From Arenibacter algicola (GTDB taxonomy: Bacteria; Bacteroidota; Bacteroidia; Flavobacteriales; Flavobacteriaceae), in assembly GCF_000733925.1 (NCBI RefSeq), contig NZ_JPOO01000001.1:1736001-1800000 (forward strand): a DNA stretch of 64,000 nucleotides. Reading direction: 5' to 3'. Below, one piece after another: positions 17,259-26,052 of this stretch (positions are counted from its first letter, which is position 1; each line of letters starts with the position of its first letter). Made by a program: the position numbers and the translations under genes. The notes under the pieces were generated by a model. That model worked only from the letters and a program-made list of their open reading frames with translations. It was not told the origin of the DNA and did no database searches.

Positions 17259-20200
17259 TTAGAAGTTTAAATTTAAACCTAAACTAAATATACGTGGAAC
17301 CGGATATCCTGAAATATCTACCCCGGAGGCAAGGTTTCCACCATCTCCTTCTCCATTGTTCTGTACACTAATTTCAGGGTTTGGTCCACCCCAATACTTA
17401 GTGAATATATGTACGTTCTGGATTGAGCCATATACTCTTGCCGACTTGAAATACTTGTCCACTTTCGGGATAGTAAATCCTAAAGTTATATTTCGAATGT
17501 TGAAGTAGGAGGCATCTGCCACGAAACGGTCATTGATCCAGTCCCTTTCTATACCGGTAACATTACCGCCACCTACAGTAGTTCCGTAAAAGCCTCTACC
17601 TGGATTTTCAACAGATCGGAACCTGTATTTTACATCTTTTAAAAGATTGAATACCCCATCCAAGTTGGTGGTACTGTACAAGTGCCTAACAAGTAATTCA
17701 TTGCCGTAAGACCCGGTGCCCACTACGGAAAAATCAAAATTATTGTAGTTGATGGTGTTGGTAATACCATAGGTGAAATCAGGGAAAGGACTGCCCATAA
17801 TGGCACGGTCGTCAAAATCCCCACCATTGGTGATGATCCCATCACCGTTCACATCGAGTAATTTAATACTACCCACAGTAGAACGTCCTGGAACTTGGGG
17901 CGAGCTGTCCAAGTCTTGCTGATTTAGATAGACCCCGTCGGACAGATGCCCGTAAAATTGGCCAAAGGGTTCTCCTACCTTGGTAATATGCCATCCACCT
18001 GGTCCATAGACCCTATCAATACCATCGGCTAGGGCAACTACCTCATTTCTGTTGAAGGATATATTGGCGTTGGTGGTCCATTTCAATTTACCTGTAGTAT
18101 TAACGGTGTTTATACCAAATTCATGGCCCCAGAACTTTATTTCACCAATGTTATCGCTAAAGTTGGTAAAGCCTGATTCCCTTGGAACTTGTACATTGTA
18201 AAGTAGATTGGTAGTGTTCTTGGTGTAATAGTCGTACACTAAAGATACCCTGTCATTAAAGAGACTTAAATCCAATCCTATATCGAACTGTTTTGTGGTT
18301 TCCCATCCCAAATTGGAATTTGAAAGTGAATTTACCGCTGAACCTGGAGCAAAATCGTTGCCAAATACGGCATTCACGGTATTGTCGATCAAAGCGTATT
18401 GGGTGTAGTTACCAATATTGTTGTTCCCGGTAACACCATAGCTTGCGCGAAGTTTAAGAAGTGAAATGGATTCCACATTTTCTAGAAAAGCTTCGTCCGA
18501 GGCAATCCAACCGGCAGATACCGATGGAAAGGTACCCCATCTATTATCGGAACCGAATCTTGAAGACCCATCACTACGAATGGAGCCTGTCAATAGATAT
18601 TTTCCTTTATAATTATAGGTAAGCCTGGAAAGAAAGGATACTAAACTCCATTCCTGTACCTGGTCAAAAGTTCCTCCTCTATTAATGTTGGCAGCTCCCT
18701 GAATATTGGGTAATCTATCATCTGCGAAATCACTGGCCGCAACCCTACTGCGGTCCATTCGATATTTTTGATAAGTAAAACCTCCCAAGAGAGAGAAATT
18801 ATGTTCACCTATACTTTTGTTGTAATTAACCGTGTTTTCGTTCAACCAAGAAAAAGTGGTCCTGTCATCCCAAACTGCCTCATTGTTGGTCGGTATAGGA
18901 CGGTTGATGGCATAGGTGGCATTGGTTGGACTGAAGTATTCATATTGGTCATTGTACAATTCTGCATTAAGACTGGATTTAATGCTAAGTCCCTCAATTG
19001 GTTCATATTCAATATAGGCATTGGACAAAAGATTGACCTCCTTGGATCCATCTTGAATCCTTTCTGCGGAATTAAGCCAGTTGGCATAAGAGAAAATGTT
19101 ACCTGTATTTGCCGGAAAACGATTGAATTCCGTTCTGGTGCCGTCCTCATTGTAGATTGGCATGATGGGCCAAGTGTGCAATGCGTTAAACAATAGACCC
19201 GTACCCCTACTACCATCTGTTCTTGGTATGTTGTCCAAGATGTAATTTGGAGCTATATTCACGCCAATCCGGACCTTGTCCGATAAGCTATAATCCAAAT
19301 TTGCCCTTAAAGAATATCGCTTATAATCTGAACTTAAGACCACACCTTCCTGATCAAAGAAGCCTAGAATCACTGAAGTTCGCAGTTTTTCCTTGTTGGA
19401 GGTAATGGTAAGATTGTAATTGGTCATTGGGGCTGTCCTTAGCATCGCATCATACCAATCATTGGTCTGACCCTCATATTGGGAAGGATTCTGGAATATA
19501 TCGGGCACTGGATCGCCTTGATCCTCATAGTACTCCTTTTTAAATTGGGCGAATTCAACTGCATTCATCATTTCTATCCTTCCCCTATCAGGCACGCTCT
19601 GCATTCCGGTGGAAACATTTAAACTTACACTGGTTTCACCGGCTTTTCCACTTTTGGTGGTAATCAAGACAACACCGTTGGCTGCCCTTGACCCATAAAG
19701 TGAGGTGGAAGCGGCATCCTTCAGAATAGAAATATCCTGGATTTCATCCGGATTTATATTGTTGATTCCACCAGAAATGGGGAAGCCATCAACCACATAC
19801 AATGGGTCACTTCCTCCGGAAACCGATAGTTGCCCACGAATACGTACCGACATACCCTGGCCAGGTTTACCTGTGCTCTGATTAATCTGAACCCCTGGAA
19901 TCCTACCCTGTATTTTTTGGGTAATCTGGGAGACCGGAATATCGGCGAGTTCTTCTGCCTGTATGGTAGACACTGACCCGGTTACCTGTCTTTTAATTTG
20001 TGTACCATAACCAACAACAACTACTTCATCAAGAGCAGCCGCATCTTCGGACATGGTTACGTCTAATTGGGTTTTTCCGTTGATTGGAATTTCTTGGGCG
20101 GTAAAACCAATGTAGGTGAAAACCAAGGTGCTGTTTGCACTGGGGGCAACAATACTGTAGTTGCCATCAAAATCTGTAACTGTTCCCGTAGTTGTTCCCT

Positions 20201-20354
20201 TAACAACAACATTTACTCCCGGCAAGCCCATTGAATCGTCTGCCGATACCACAGTACCGCTTACAGTTACATCTTGTGCCTGCATAGCAATGCCATAAAG
20301 CATAGTTAAAAGGAATAGGAAATTCCGGGAAATCCTGTAATTTCTTCTTTTCAT
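17259..20354 (-). CDS. susC: SusC/RagA TonB-linked outer-membrane transporter
   Basis: 1031 aa. Signal peptide to about residue 26 (YGIAMQAQ), then a carboxypeptidase-regulatory-like domain (VSGTVVSADDSMGLPGVNVV, residues 30-105) as in all SusC proteins. The TonB box region is DEVVVVGYGTQ (about 108-118), then the plug domain with IQGRIPGVQI, VRIRGQLSVSGGSDPLYVVD, PDEIQDISILKDAASTSLYG and SRAANGVVLITTK. The remainder is the 22-strand barrel, ending in FSLGLNLNF with a terminal Phe. It imports glycan oligosaccharides with SusD, driven by TonB. It is the first gene of the five-gene operon; an operator lies about 100 bp upstream. Confidence 0.96.
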   Translation of the reverse strand: MKRRNYRISRNFLFLLTMLYGIAMQAQDVTVSGTVVSADDSMGLPGVNVVVKGTTTGTVTDFDGNYSIVAPSANSTLVFTYIGFTAQEIPINGKTQLDVTMSEDAAALDEVVVVGYGTQIKRQVTGSVSTIQAEELADIPVSQITQKIQGRIPGVQINQSTGKPGQGMSVRIRGQLSVSGGSDPLYVVDGFPISGGINNINPDEIQDISILKDAASTSLYGSRAANGVVLITTKSGKAGETSVSLNVSTGMQSVPDRGRIEMMNAVEFAQFKKEYYEDQGDPVPDIFQNPSQYEGQTNDWYDAMLRTAPMTNYNLTITSNKEKLRTSVILGFFDQEGVVLSSDYKRYSLRANLDYSLSDKVRIGVNIAPNYILDNIPRTDGSRGTGLLFNALHTWPIMPIYNEDGTRTEFNRFPANTGNIFSYANWLNSAERIQDGSKEVNLLSNAYIEYEPIEGLSIKSSLNAELYNDQYEYFSPTNATYAINRPIPTNNEAVWDDRTTFSWLNENTVNYNKSIGEHNFSLLGGFTYQKYRMDRSRVAASDFADDRLPNIQGAANINRGGTFDQVQEWSLVSFLSRLTYNYKGKYLLTGSIRSDGSSRFGSDNRWGTFPSVSAGWIASDEAFLENVESISLLKLRASYGVTGNNNIGNYTQYALIDNTVNAVFGNDFAPGSAVNSLSNSNLGWETTKQFDIGLDLSLFNDRVSLVYDYYTKNTTNLLYNVQVPRESGFTNFSDNIGEIKFWGHEFGINTVNTTGKLKWTTNANISFNRNEVVALADGIDRVYGPGGWHITKVGEPFGQFYGHLSDGVYLNQQDLDSSPQVPGRSTVGSIKLLDVNGDGIITNGGDFDDRAIMGSPFPDFTYGITNTINYNNFDFSVVGTGSYGNELLVRHLYSTTNLDGVFNLLKDVKYRFRSVENPGRGFYGTTVGGGNVTGIERDWINDRFVADASYFNIRNITLGFTIPKVDKYFKSARVYGSIQNVHIFTKYWGGPNPEISVQNNGEGDGGNLASGVDISGYPVPRIFSLGLNLNF

Positions 20355-20451
20355 AATCTTGTATTATTTAGTTTAGTTTAATTAGTAATCCTTAAAAAAT
20401 CAACAATTAATTAAGAATTATATAAATTTATGGATGTGAATAGCCTTAACT

Positions 20452-20467
20452 ATCCTGTACTATGCTG
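20452..20467 (-). promoter_or_regulatory. Predicted GntR operator, site 3 (susC)
   Basis: On the minus strand it reads CAGCATAGTACAGGAT, identical to site 5 in front of the fourth sulfatase. It lies 98 bp upstream of the susC start codon and is oriented like the gene. Confidence 0.65.
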
Positions 20468-20902
20468 GTCTAGTATGTTAAATTTTTAACACGGCACATA
20501 TTATATATAAGCAGGTATATTTTATATATAACACAGGGTATATTAGCTAATTATGGTTTCACTTGAGGTATATAGTTTTTATAAACTTTTGTTCAGTAAG
20601 GGGTCTACAGTTCAAAATCCGTGCTTTTAGAATGTGTACTATAATTTGAATTTTAAAAGAAGAATATTTTCAATTTTATACGATAACCATATAGCTTTAT
20701 AAAACGGTTCGTTGTTGGCAATTGTCTTTTCTGTTTTCAAAAACGCCGTAGCACCAAAATCCCTCTAACCCGTATAATTTTTGATTGTAAGAAGAATGGA
20801 GTTTAATTTTAAAATGGGGTAGGATATTTATTGTTGCCCTTGTTTTGTATTCCTTATCAAGAACTTCAAAAAAACTCATCATTATTCCGACCATAATTCA
20901 AT

Positions 20903-21104
20903 AATTACCGTGAGTTCGATATGTATTTTATTTAAAATCAGTTGTTTATATGACATCTGTCTGGTCGAGCGGAGTCGAGACCTCATTGTAAATACATTAC
21001 AGTAAAATAACCTCTCGACTCCGCTCGAGGGGACCGTAGCATTTATTATAACTTACATTAAATCAATGTATTGATAATATTTTTATGTCGAACTCACGTT
21101 AATT
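20903..21104. mobile_element. MITE-like element with terminal inverted repeats
   Basis: The outer ends carry CGTGAGTTCGA (20909-20919) and its exact inverse TCGAACTCACG (21088-21098); similarity extends outward to AATTA/TAATT and inward for several bases with mismatches. Inside, GGTCGAGCGGAGTCGAGA (20963-20980) and TCTCGACTCCGCTCGAGG (21013-21030) form a second inverted pair. About 200 bp, no ORF. This is the layout of a non-autonomous miniature element, but no second full copy lies in the window. Confidence 0.5.
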
Positions 21105-21314
21105 AAAAGGGGCCGGTACTTGCCTAGGAGTTTTAACTTGTGACTAAACCTATATAAGTTATTCTATTGAACTATTCTGTTGGATGCTGTTAATAGAATT
21201 TGGAGGTGCTCATGTAGTATTAATGGACTAAAATGCTGTTCTAAAGTGTTGACAACAATTAGTAATTTTAATTTTTGATATACTATATGGATATGAGAGA
21301 GGTACTTGAAGGCC

Positions 21315-22355
21315 TTAAATAGAATTCCTGTCTATAAAATTAAAAGGGTTTTTAATTTTTCCTTTTTCCTTGTTCAAAATCATTCTGGAGGCAGTTTCCC
21401 CCATCGCCTTAAAATCTGTAGAAATAACGGTAATGCCCAACAACTCCTTGAGCGGGGTATCGTTGTAGGAGATTACCCCGATCTCTACACCTAATATAAA
21501 TTCCTTGTCACGGATCTGGTTTACCAAACTTACAAGGTCCGTTTCTTCAATGGTAATAAAGAGATCTCCTTTTTTTAGGATTATATCGTCATAAATCTCA
21601 TCAATAATCTCAAAGTCTAATTTGTGTTCTACACAAAACTTGCGAAAGCCGTGTAAAATTCTTCTGGGATATGGGTATACGGCATTTTCAGGATAGACCA
21701 GAATCATTTTTCCATATCGCGATATCTTTGCCAATCCTTCCTTCAGGGCATTATAGATATCATTCTCGAAATCCTGGTAGATTTCAATGAAATCCCCTTC
21801 AATATCAAGTTTATTATTGTCCATCAAAACAAGTTTGTTCTTAGGAATCATATTGATGGCCTTAACGGCTTCATCTGTATAGCTTATGTGTTTAAGATCG
21901 TCTGTCTTAAAATGCGGCATGATGACGTAATAATCATATGCGTTGATATTCTTCTCTATTAAATTTACAAAAAGTGTATTGTCGCAATGGTATATATGTA
22001 GGTCCGTATGGGAGTTGCCCCCAATGGTGTTTATAAACGAATTGTAAATACGCATTTTATAGGCGCTCAACTTGTTGATGAGGAATAGGATATTGACCTT
22101 GGCAATTAGTTTTGTTCTGGTTATGTAATAACCTTTTCCCCTAATAGAGGTAATAATCTTGCGTTCCTTTAATATTTGGTAGGCTTTTTCAACAGTATCG
22201 CGAGAAAGCAGAAACTCTTCACTAAAACTATTGATAGAAGGAATTTTTTCATCGATCTTAAGGTTTCCATTGGAAATATTATTGATAACGGAATCCACTA
22301 TCTGCCTATACTTAGGGATCCTGGAATTTTCATCAATTTTAAGGTATTTGAACAT
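21315..22355 (-). CDS. GntR-family regulator with LacI-type ligand-binding domain (predicted rhamnose regulator)
   Basis: 346 aa. Residues 8-75 are a winged helix of the GntR type: IPKYRQIVDSVINNISNGNL, then PSINSFSEEFLLSRDTVEKA with the recognition helix, and SIRGKGYYI as the wing. From about residue 85 a periplasmic-binding-protein-like sensor domain follows (NILFLINKLSAYKMRIYNSF, DYYVIMPHF, LGITVISTDFKAMGETASRM). This architecture is used in Bacteroidetes sugar regulons. It is transcribed away from the rhamnose catabolic operon, and the shared 216-bp gap holds an operator copy. I infer that it senses rhamnose, or an intermediate of its breakdown, and controls the six sites found in the window, including its own promoter region. 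Confidence 0.9.
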   Translation of the reverse strand: MFKYLKIDENSRIPKYRQIVDSVINNISNGNLKIDEKIPSINSFSEEFLLSRDTVEKAYQILKERKIITSIRGKGYYITRTKLIAKVNILFLINKLSAYKMRIYNSFINTIGGNSHTDLHIYHCDNTLFVNLIEKNINAYDYYVIMPHFKTDDLKHISYTDEAVKAINMIPKNKLVLMDNNKLDIEGDFIEIYQDFENDIYNALKEGLAKISRYGKMILVYPENAVYPYPRRILHGFRKFCVEHKLDFEIIDEIYDDIILKKGDLFITIEETDLVSLVNQIRDKEFILGVEIGVISYNDTPLKELLGITVISTDFKAMGETASRMILNKEKGKIKNPFNFIDRNSI

Positions 22356-22494
22356 ATCTATAATAATGGAAATTTAATATAATAGGTTTGACACTTTTGT
22401 TTATATTCCGATAATAAGCTATTTATATAGAATTTTATTGATAAACTTAAGCTCCTTTGGATCTCGCCTGGTCAAAACATAAAAAAATCATTGG

Positions 22495-22513
22495 TTGCAG
22501 TACAGTACAGGAT
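22495..22513 (+). promoter_or_regulatory. Predicted GntR operator, site 4 (regulator/aldolase intergenic)
   Basis: TTGCAGTACAGTACAGGAT, identical to site 1. It lies 59 bp before the aldolase start codon, between the divergent regulator and catabolic operon, the classical position for the cognate operator. Confidence 0.7.
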
Positions 22514-22571
22514 GCATACAGGAGAACTGTGTAATACTTTAGCGAATATAAAAATTATCAAGCTATTAAAT

Positions 22572-24677
22572 ATGAATCATTCCGTAAAGAATTTTAAATA
22601 CGTTAATTATCTCTGGGAGGAGAGCAAGGCGGAAGCGCTGGGTGACGATCAGGTAGAGCTGTTTCTTTATAGGTCCAATATTTTGGGGGCCGATCTACGA
22701 ATCACCAATTATGGTGGAGGGAATACCAGTTGTAAGACCGTTGAAAAGGATCCTCTGACCAATGAAGAGGTAGAGGTCATGTGGATCAAAGGTTCGGGAG
22801 GCGATATAGGTACTTTGAACAAGGCAGGTATTGCTGGACTGTATACAGAGAGATTGAGAAACTTGAAAAACGTATATGGAGGTCTTGCGGATGAGGATCG
22901 AATGGTTGGCCTTTTTGACCATTGTATATACGACCTGGACAGCAAGGCTCCGTCCATAGATACGCCTTTGCACGGTTTGCTCCCCTTTAAACATATAGAC
23001 CATTTACATCCAGATGCCTTGATAGCGGTAGCTGCGGCCAAGGACAGTGAAAAGGTGACCAAGGAAATTTGGGGAGATACCATGGGCTGGGTGCCATGGC
23101 AAAGGCCAGGATTTGATCTAGGCCTGCAATTGGAAAAATGTTTGAACGACAATCCGGGCATAAGGGGAATCGTTTTGGGAAGCCACGGACTTTTTACCTG
23201 GGGCGATACCTCTTATGAATGTTATATCAATAGCTTGGAGGTTATAGAAAAGGCTTCAGAGTACATTGCTAAAAAGATTGCGGAAAAAGGCAGCGTTTTT
23301 GGTGGACAAAAAGTTAAAAGCTTGCCCCAAGAGGAACGCGCCGAAAAAGCTGCTCAATTAATGCCATTGCTCAGAGGGCTTTGTTCTTCAGAGAATAGGA
23401 TGATAGGACATTTTTCCGATAGTGATGTGGTCATGGAGTATATCAACAGCAATGACTTGGCACGCTTGGCACCAATGGGTACTTCCTGTCCCGATCACTT
23501 TTTAAGAACAAAAATACAGCCATTGGTTTTGGATCTGGACCCTAAAGAGGATCTGGGTGATGCCAAAGCTGTTCTAAAAAAACTTGAACCTGCCTTTGAA
23601 GCCTACAGACAGGGGTACAAGGACTACTATGAGGCCTGTAAAAGGGACAATAGCCCGGCTATGCGAGACCCCAACCCCGTAATTATAATATTTCCTGGTA
23701 TAGGGATGTTCAGTTTTGCAAAGAACAAGCAGACCACCAGGGTGGCCAGCGAGTTTTACATCAATGCCATCAACGTAATGAGGGGCGCGGAGGCCATTAC
23801 GGAATACACCTCCTTGCCAAGACAGGAAGCCTTTGATATTGAATATTGGTTGCTGGAAGAAGCCAAATTGCAACGTATGCCGAAAGAACAACCCTTATCC
23901 CGAAAAGTAGCTTTGGTTACCGGAGCTGGTGGAGGTATTGGTAAGGCAATTGCCGATAAATTGGCAAAGGAAGGTGCCAATGTGGTATTGACCGATATAG
24001 CGGAAGACCGACTGCAGGAGGCCGTGGGCACCTTTAAGCCCGATACGGCCAGTTATGCCGTTTGCGACGTCACCATAAGCGAGTCTATCCAGGAAGCATA
24101 TAATAAAGCCTGTTTGGAGTTTGGCGGTGTGGATATTGTGGTACATAGTGCCGGACTAGCCATTTCCAAGCCCTTGGACGAGACCACGGAAAAGGATTGG
24201 GATATATTACAGAATGTTTTGGTGAAAGGGCAGTTTGAACTTGCCAAACAGGCGGTTGCCATAATGCGCAAGCAAGGTTTGGGAGGAGATTTTATCAGTA
24301 TAGCCAGTAAGAACGGCCTTGTTTCCGGTCCAAACAATGTGGGCTACGGAACGGCCAAGGCAGCACAACAACATATGGCCCGCTTGTTGGCCGCCGAATT
24401 GGGCGGGGACAAGATCCGTGTCAACACAGTGAACCCTGATGGGGTAATCGTAGGCAGTAAGATTTGGGAAGGCGATTGGGCCGAAGGCAGGGCCAAAGCC
24501 TACGGAATTACCGTAGACGAACTGCCTGCACACTACGCCAAAAGAAATTTATTGAACGAGATTATTTACCCAGAGGATATTGCCAACGGTGTTTTTGCCT
24601 ATGTTGCCATACTGGATAAGACTACGGGCAATATAATAAATGTGGACGGTGGTATGGCCAATGCATTTGTAAGATAA
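22572..24677 (+). CDS. rhaD: Bifunctional rhamnulose-1-phosphate aldolase / lactaldehyde dehydrogenase
   Basis: 701 aa from the ATG at 22572; an in-frame TTG at 22491 lies upstream of the operator and is not credible. Residues 10-430 are a class II aldolase domain (RITNYGGGNTSCKT, HGLLPFKHIDHLHPDA with the zinc-binding His residues, GSHGLFTWGD). Residues 440-701 are a short-chain dehydrogenase: TGAGGGIGKAIADKLAKEGA as the nucleotide-binding loop near 450, SKNGLVSGPNNVGYGTAKAA with the catalytic Tyr-x(3)-Lys near 592, and NTVNPDGVIVGSKIWEG. This is the RhaD/RhaE-type fusion that cleaves L-rhamnulose-1-phosphate to DHAP and L-lactaldehyde and oxidises the latter to lactate. First gene of the rhamnose operon. 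Confidence 0.93.
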   Translation: MNHSVKNFKYVNYLWEESKAEALGDDQVELFLYRSNILGADLRITNYGGGNTSCKTVEKDPLTNEEVEVMWIKGSGGDIGTLNKAGIAGLYTERLRNLKNVYGGLADEDRMVGLFDHCIYDLDSKAPSIDTPLHGLLPFKHIDHLHPDALIAVAAAKDSEKVTKEIWGDTMGWVPWQRPGFDLGLQLEKCLNDNPGIRGIVLGSHGLFTWGDTSYECYINSLEVIEKASEYIAKKIAEKGSVFGGQKVKSLPQEERAEKAAQLMPLLRGLCSSENRMIGHFSDSDVVMEYINSNDLARLAPMGTSCPDHFLRTKIQPLVLDLDPKEDLGDAKAVLKKLEPAFEAYRQGYKDYYEACKRDNSPAMRDPNPVIIIFPGIGMFSFAKNKQTTRVASEFYINAINVMRGAEAITEYTSLPRQEAFDIEYWLLEEAKLQRMPKEQPLSRKVALVTGAGGGIGKAIADKLAKEGANVVLTDIAEDRLQEAVGTFKPDTASYAVCDVTISESIQEAYNKACLEFGGVDIVVHSAGLAISKPLDETTEKDWDILQNVLVKGQFELAKQAVAIMRKQGLGGDFISIASKNGLVSGPNNVGYGTAKAAQQHMARLLAAELGGDKIRVNTVNPDGVIVGSKIWEGDWAEGRAKAYGITVDELPAHYAKRNLLNEIIYPEDIANGVFAYVAILDKTTGNIINVDGGMANAFVR

Positions 24678-24705
24678 TTGGTAAGTTAGTTTGAGTTATT
24701 TTTTA

Positions 24706-24743
24706 AGACCTGTCAGGGGAGAGTACCAATTTCTGACAGGTCT
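24706..24743 (+). repeat. Inverted repeat between aldolase and isomerase genes
   Basis: AGACCTGTCAG (24706-24716) is perfectly inverted as CTGACAGGTCT (24733-24743) around a 16-nt loop in the 85-bp gap. No T-run follows, so it is not a classical terminator; it may set relative expression of the two genes by mRNA processing, or be an inserted REP-like palindrome. Confidence 0.6.
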
Positions 24744-24762
24744 AATTCTAAACGGGAATATA

Positions 24763-26043
24763 ATGAGAATAGATAAAGAAAGAATACAGGAAAAGAACCA
24801 AAAGGATTTAAAACCGCACCAGGAAAAATTCGATTTTTTGTCGAATTACTTGTTAAAGGATGGGCATGATGTAGTAGAAATCATTAATAAGTTGTCCAAG
24901 TTTCAAGTAGCCATTCCAAGTTGGGCTTTGGGCGCGGGGGGAACAAGATTTGGGAGATTTTCTTTTCATGGGGAACCGTCCACTTTGGAACAAAAAATAG
25001 ATGATGTAGGTATTTTGCATGCCCTTACCCAGACGGCCGGAGCCATTTCGTTACATATTCCTTGGGATGTACCCAAAGATTATGAAGCCATAAAGCAATT
25101 AGCCACTTCGCACAACATTGTTTTTGATGCAGTAAATTCCAACACCTTTCAGGATCAAAAAAATGCCAAGGCAAGCTATAGGTTCGGTTCGTTGAGCAAT
25201 AGGGAAAAGGCTATCAGGGAACAGGCAGTGCAGCACAATATTGATGTTATTGATATCGGCAACAAATTGGGTTCTAAAAGCCTTACCGTCTGGTTGGCCG
25301 ATGGTTCCAATTTTCCGGGACAGAACAATTTCCAAAACGCCTTGCAAAACACCCAGGACAGTCTAAAGGATATCTATAGGGCCTTGCCGGAAGATTGGAA
25401 GTTGTTCATTGAATACAAACCCTATGAACCAAATTTTTACAGTACCGTTATCCAGGATTGGGGCACCTCCTTTATGTTGGCCAAGGAATGTGGCGATAGG
25501 GCGTATACCTTGGTCGATTTGGGCCATCATCTGCCCAATACCAATATAGAACAGATCGTTGCCACCTTGATGATGAAGGGCAAATTGGGCGGATTCCACT
25601 TTAATGATAGTAAATACGGGGACGATGATATTACCGTAGGCAGCATTAAACCTTATGCCCTCTTTTTAATTTTTAATGAATTGGTCTATGGGATGAACAA
25701 TAATCCCCAAAATCCATATCCCGCTTGGATGATCGATGCCAGTCATAATATTAAAGACCCTTTGGAGGATTTGATCCAATCTTTGGAAGCCATCCAAGAA
25801 TCATATGCCAAGGCACTTTTGATAGATCAGGACCAATTAAGGTTGGCACAAATGGAAAACGATGTAGTTCGTTGTCAAGAGATACTTCAGAATGCCTATC
25901 GTACAGATGTAAGGCCTCTATTGCAGGAGGCAAGGCGTAAGAGTGGAGGCGCACTTTCTCCCTTAAATACCTATAGGTCGCTTAAGGTGAGGGAAAATTT
26001 GATCCAGGCAAGAGGCAAAAATTCCGTAGCTTCAGGATTATAA
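24763..26043 (+). CDS. rhaI: L-rhamnose isomerase (TIM-barrel sugar isomerase)
   Basis: 426 aa from the ATG at 24763; the TTG at 24691 lies upstream of the intergenic hairpin and is rejected. It is an AP-endonuclease-2-type TIM barrel of the Pseudomonas-like RhaI family, not the E. coli RhaA type. Metal ligands are suggested by FIEYKPYEPNF (Glu near 217), LVDLGHHLPNTNIEQ (Asp near 250) and GGFHFNDSKYGDDD (His near 281). Early residues AIPSWALGAGGTRFGRF are typical of this family in Bacteroidetes. It converts L-rhamnose to L-rhamnulose in the cytoplasm. The kinase gene follows after 9 bp. Confidence 0.92.
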   Translation: MRIDKERIQEKNQKDLKPHQEKFDFLSNYLLKDGHDVVEIINKLSKFQVAIPSWALGAGGTRFGRFSFHGEPSTLEQKIDDVGILHALTQTAGAISLHIPWDVPKDYEAIKQLATSHNIVFDAVNSNTFQDQKNAKASYRFGSLSNREKAIREQAVQHNIDVIDIGNKLGSKSLTVWLADGSNFPGQNNFQNALQNTQDSLKDIYRALPEDWKLFIEYKPYEPNFYSTVIQDWGTSFMLAKECGDRAYTLVDLGHHLPNTNIEQIVATLMMKGKLGGFHFNDSKYGDDDITVGSIKPYALFLIFNELVYGMNNNPQNPYPAWMIDASHNIKDPLEDLIQSLEAIQESYAKALLIDQDQLRLAQMENDVVRCQEILQNAYRTDVRPLLQEARRKSGGALSPLNTYRSLKVRENLIQARGKNSVASGL

Positions 26044-26052
26044 TACAACCGC

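Larger units (their letters stand above)
20355..21314. other. 960-bp intergenic region between susC and the GntR gene
   Basis: Contains operator site 3 at 20452-20467, an AT-rich block at 20498-20540 with two similar TATATATAA-centred units (around 20498 and 20519), and a MITE-like element at 20903-21104. A 65-codon minus-strand frame at 20697-20894 has no recognisable features and is not called. The remaining bases to 21314 show nothing. Confidence 0.6.

Noticed and set aside
20697..20894. 65-codon minus-strand ORF upstream of susC
   Set aside because: No family resemblance, no start context, and it lies in an AT-rich regulatory region next to the MITE-like element.
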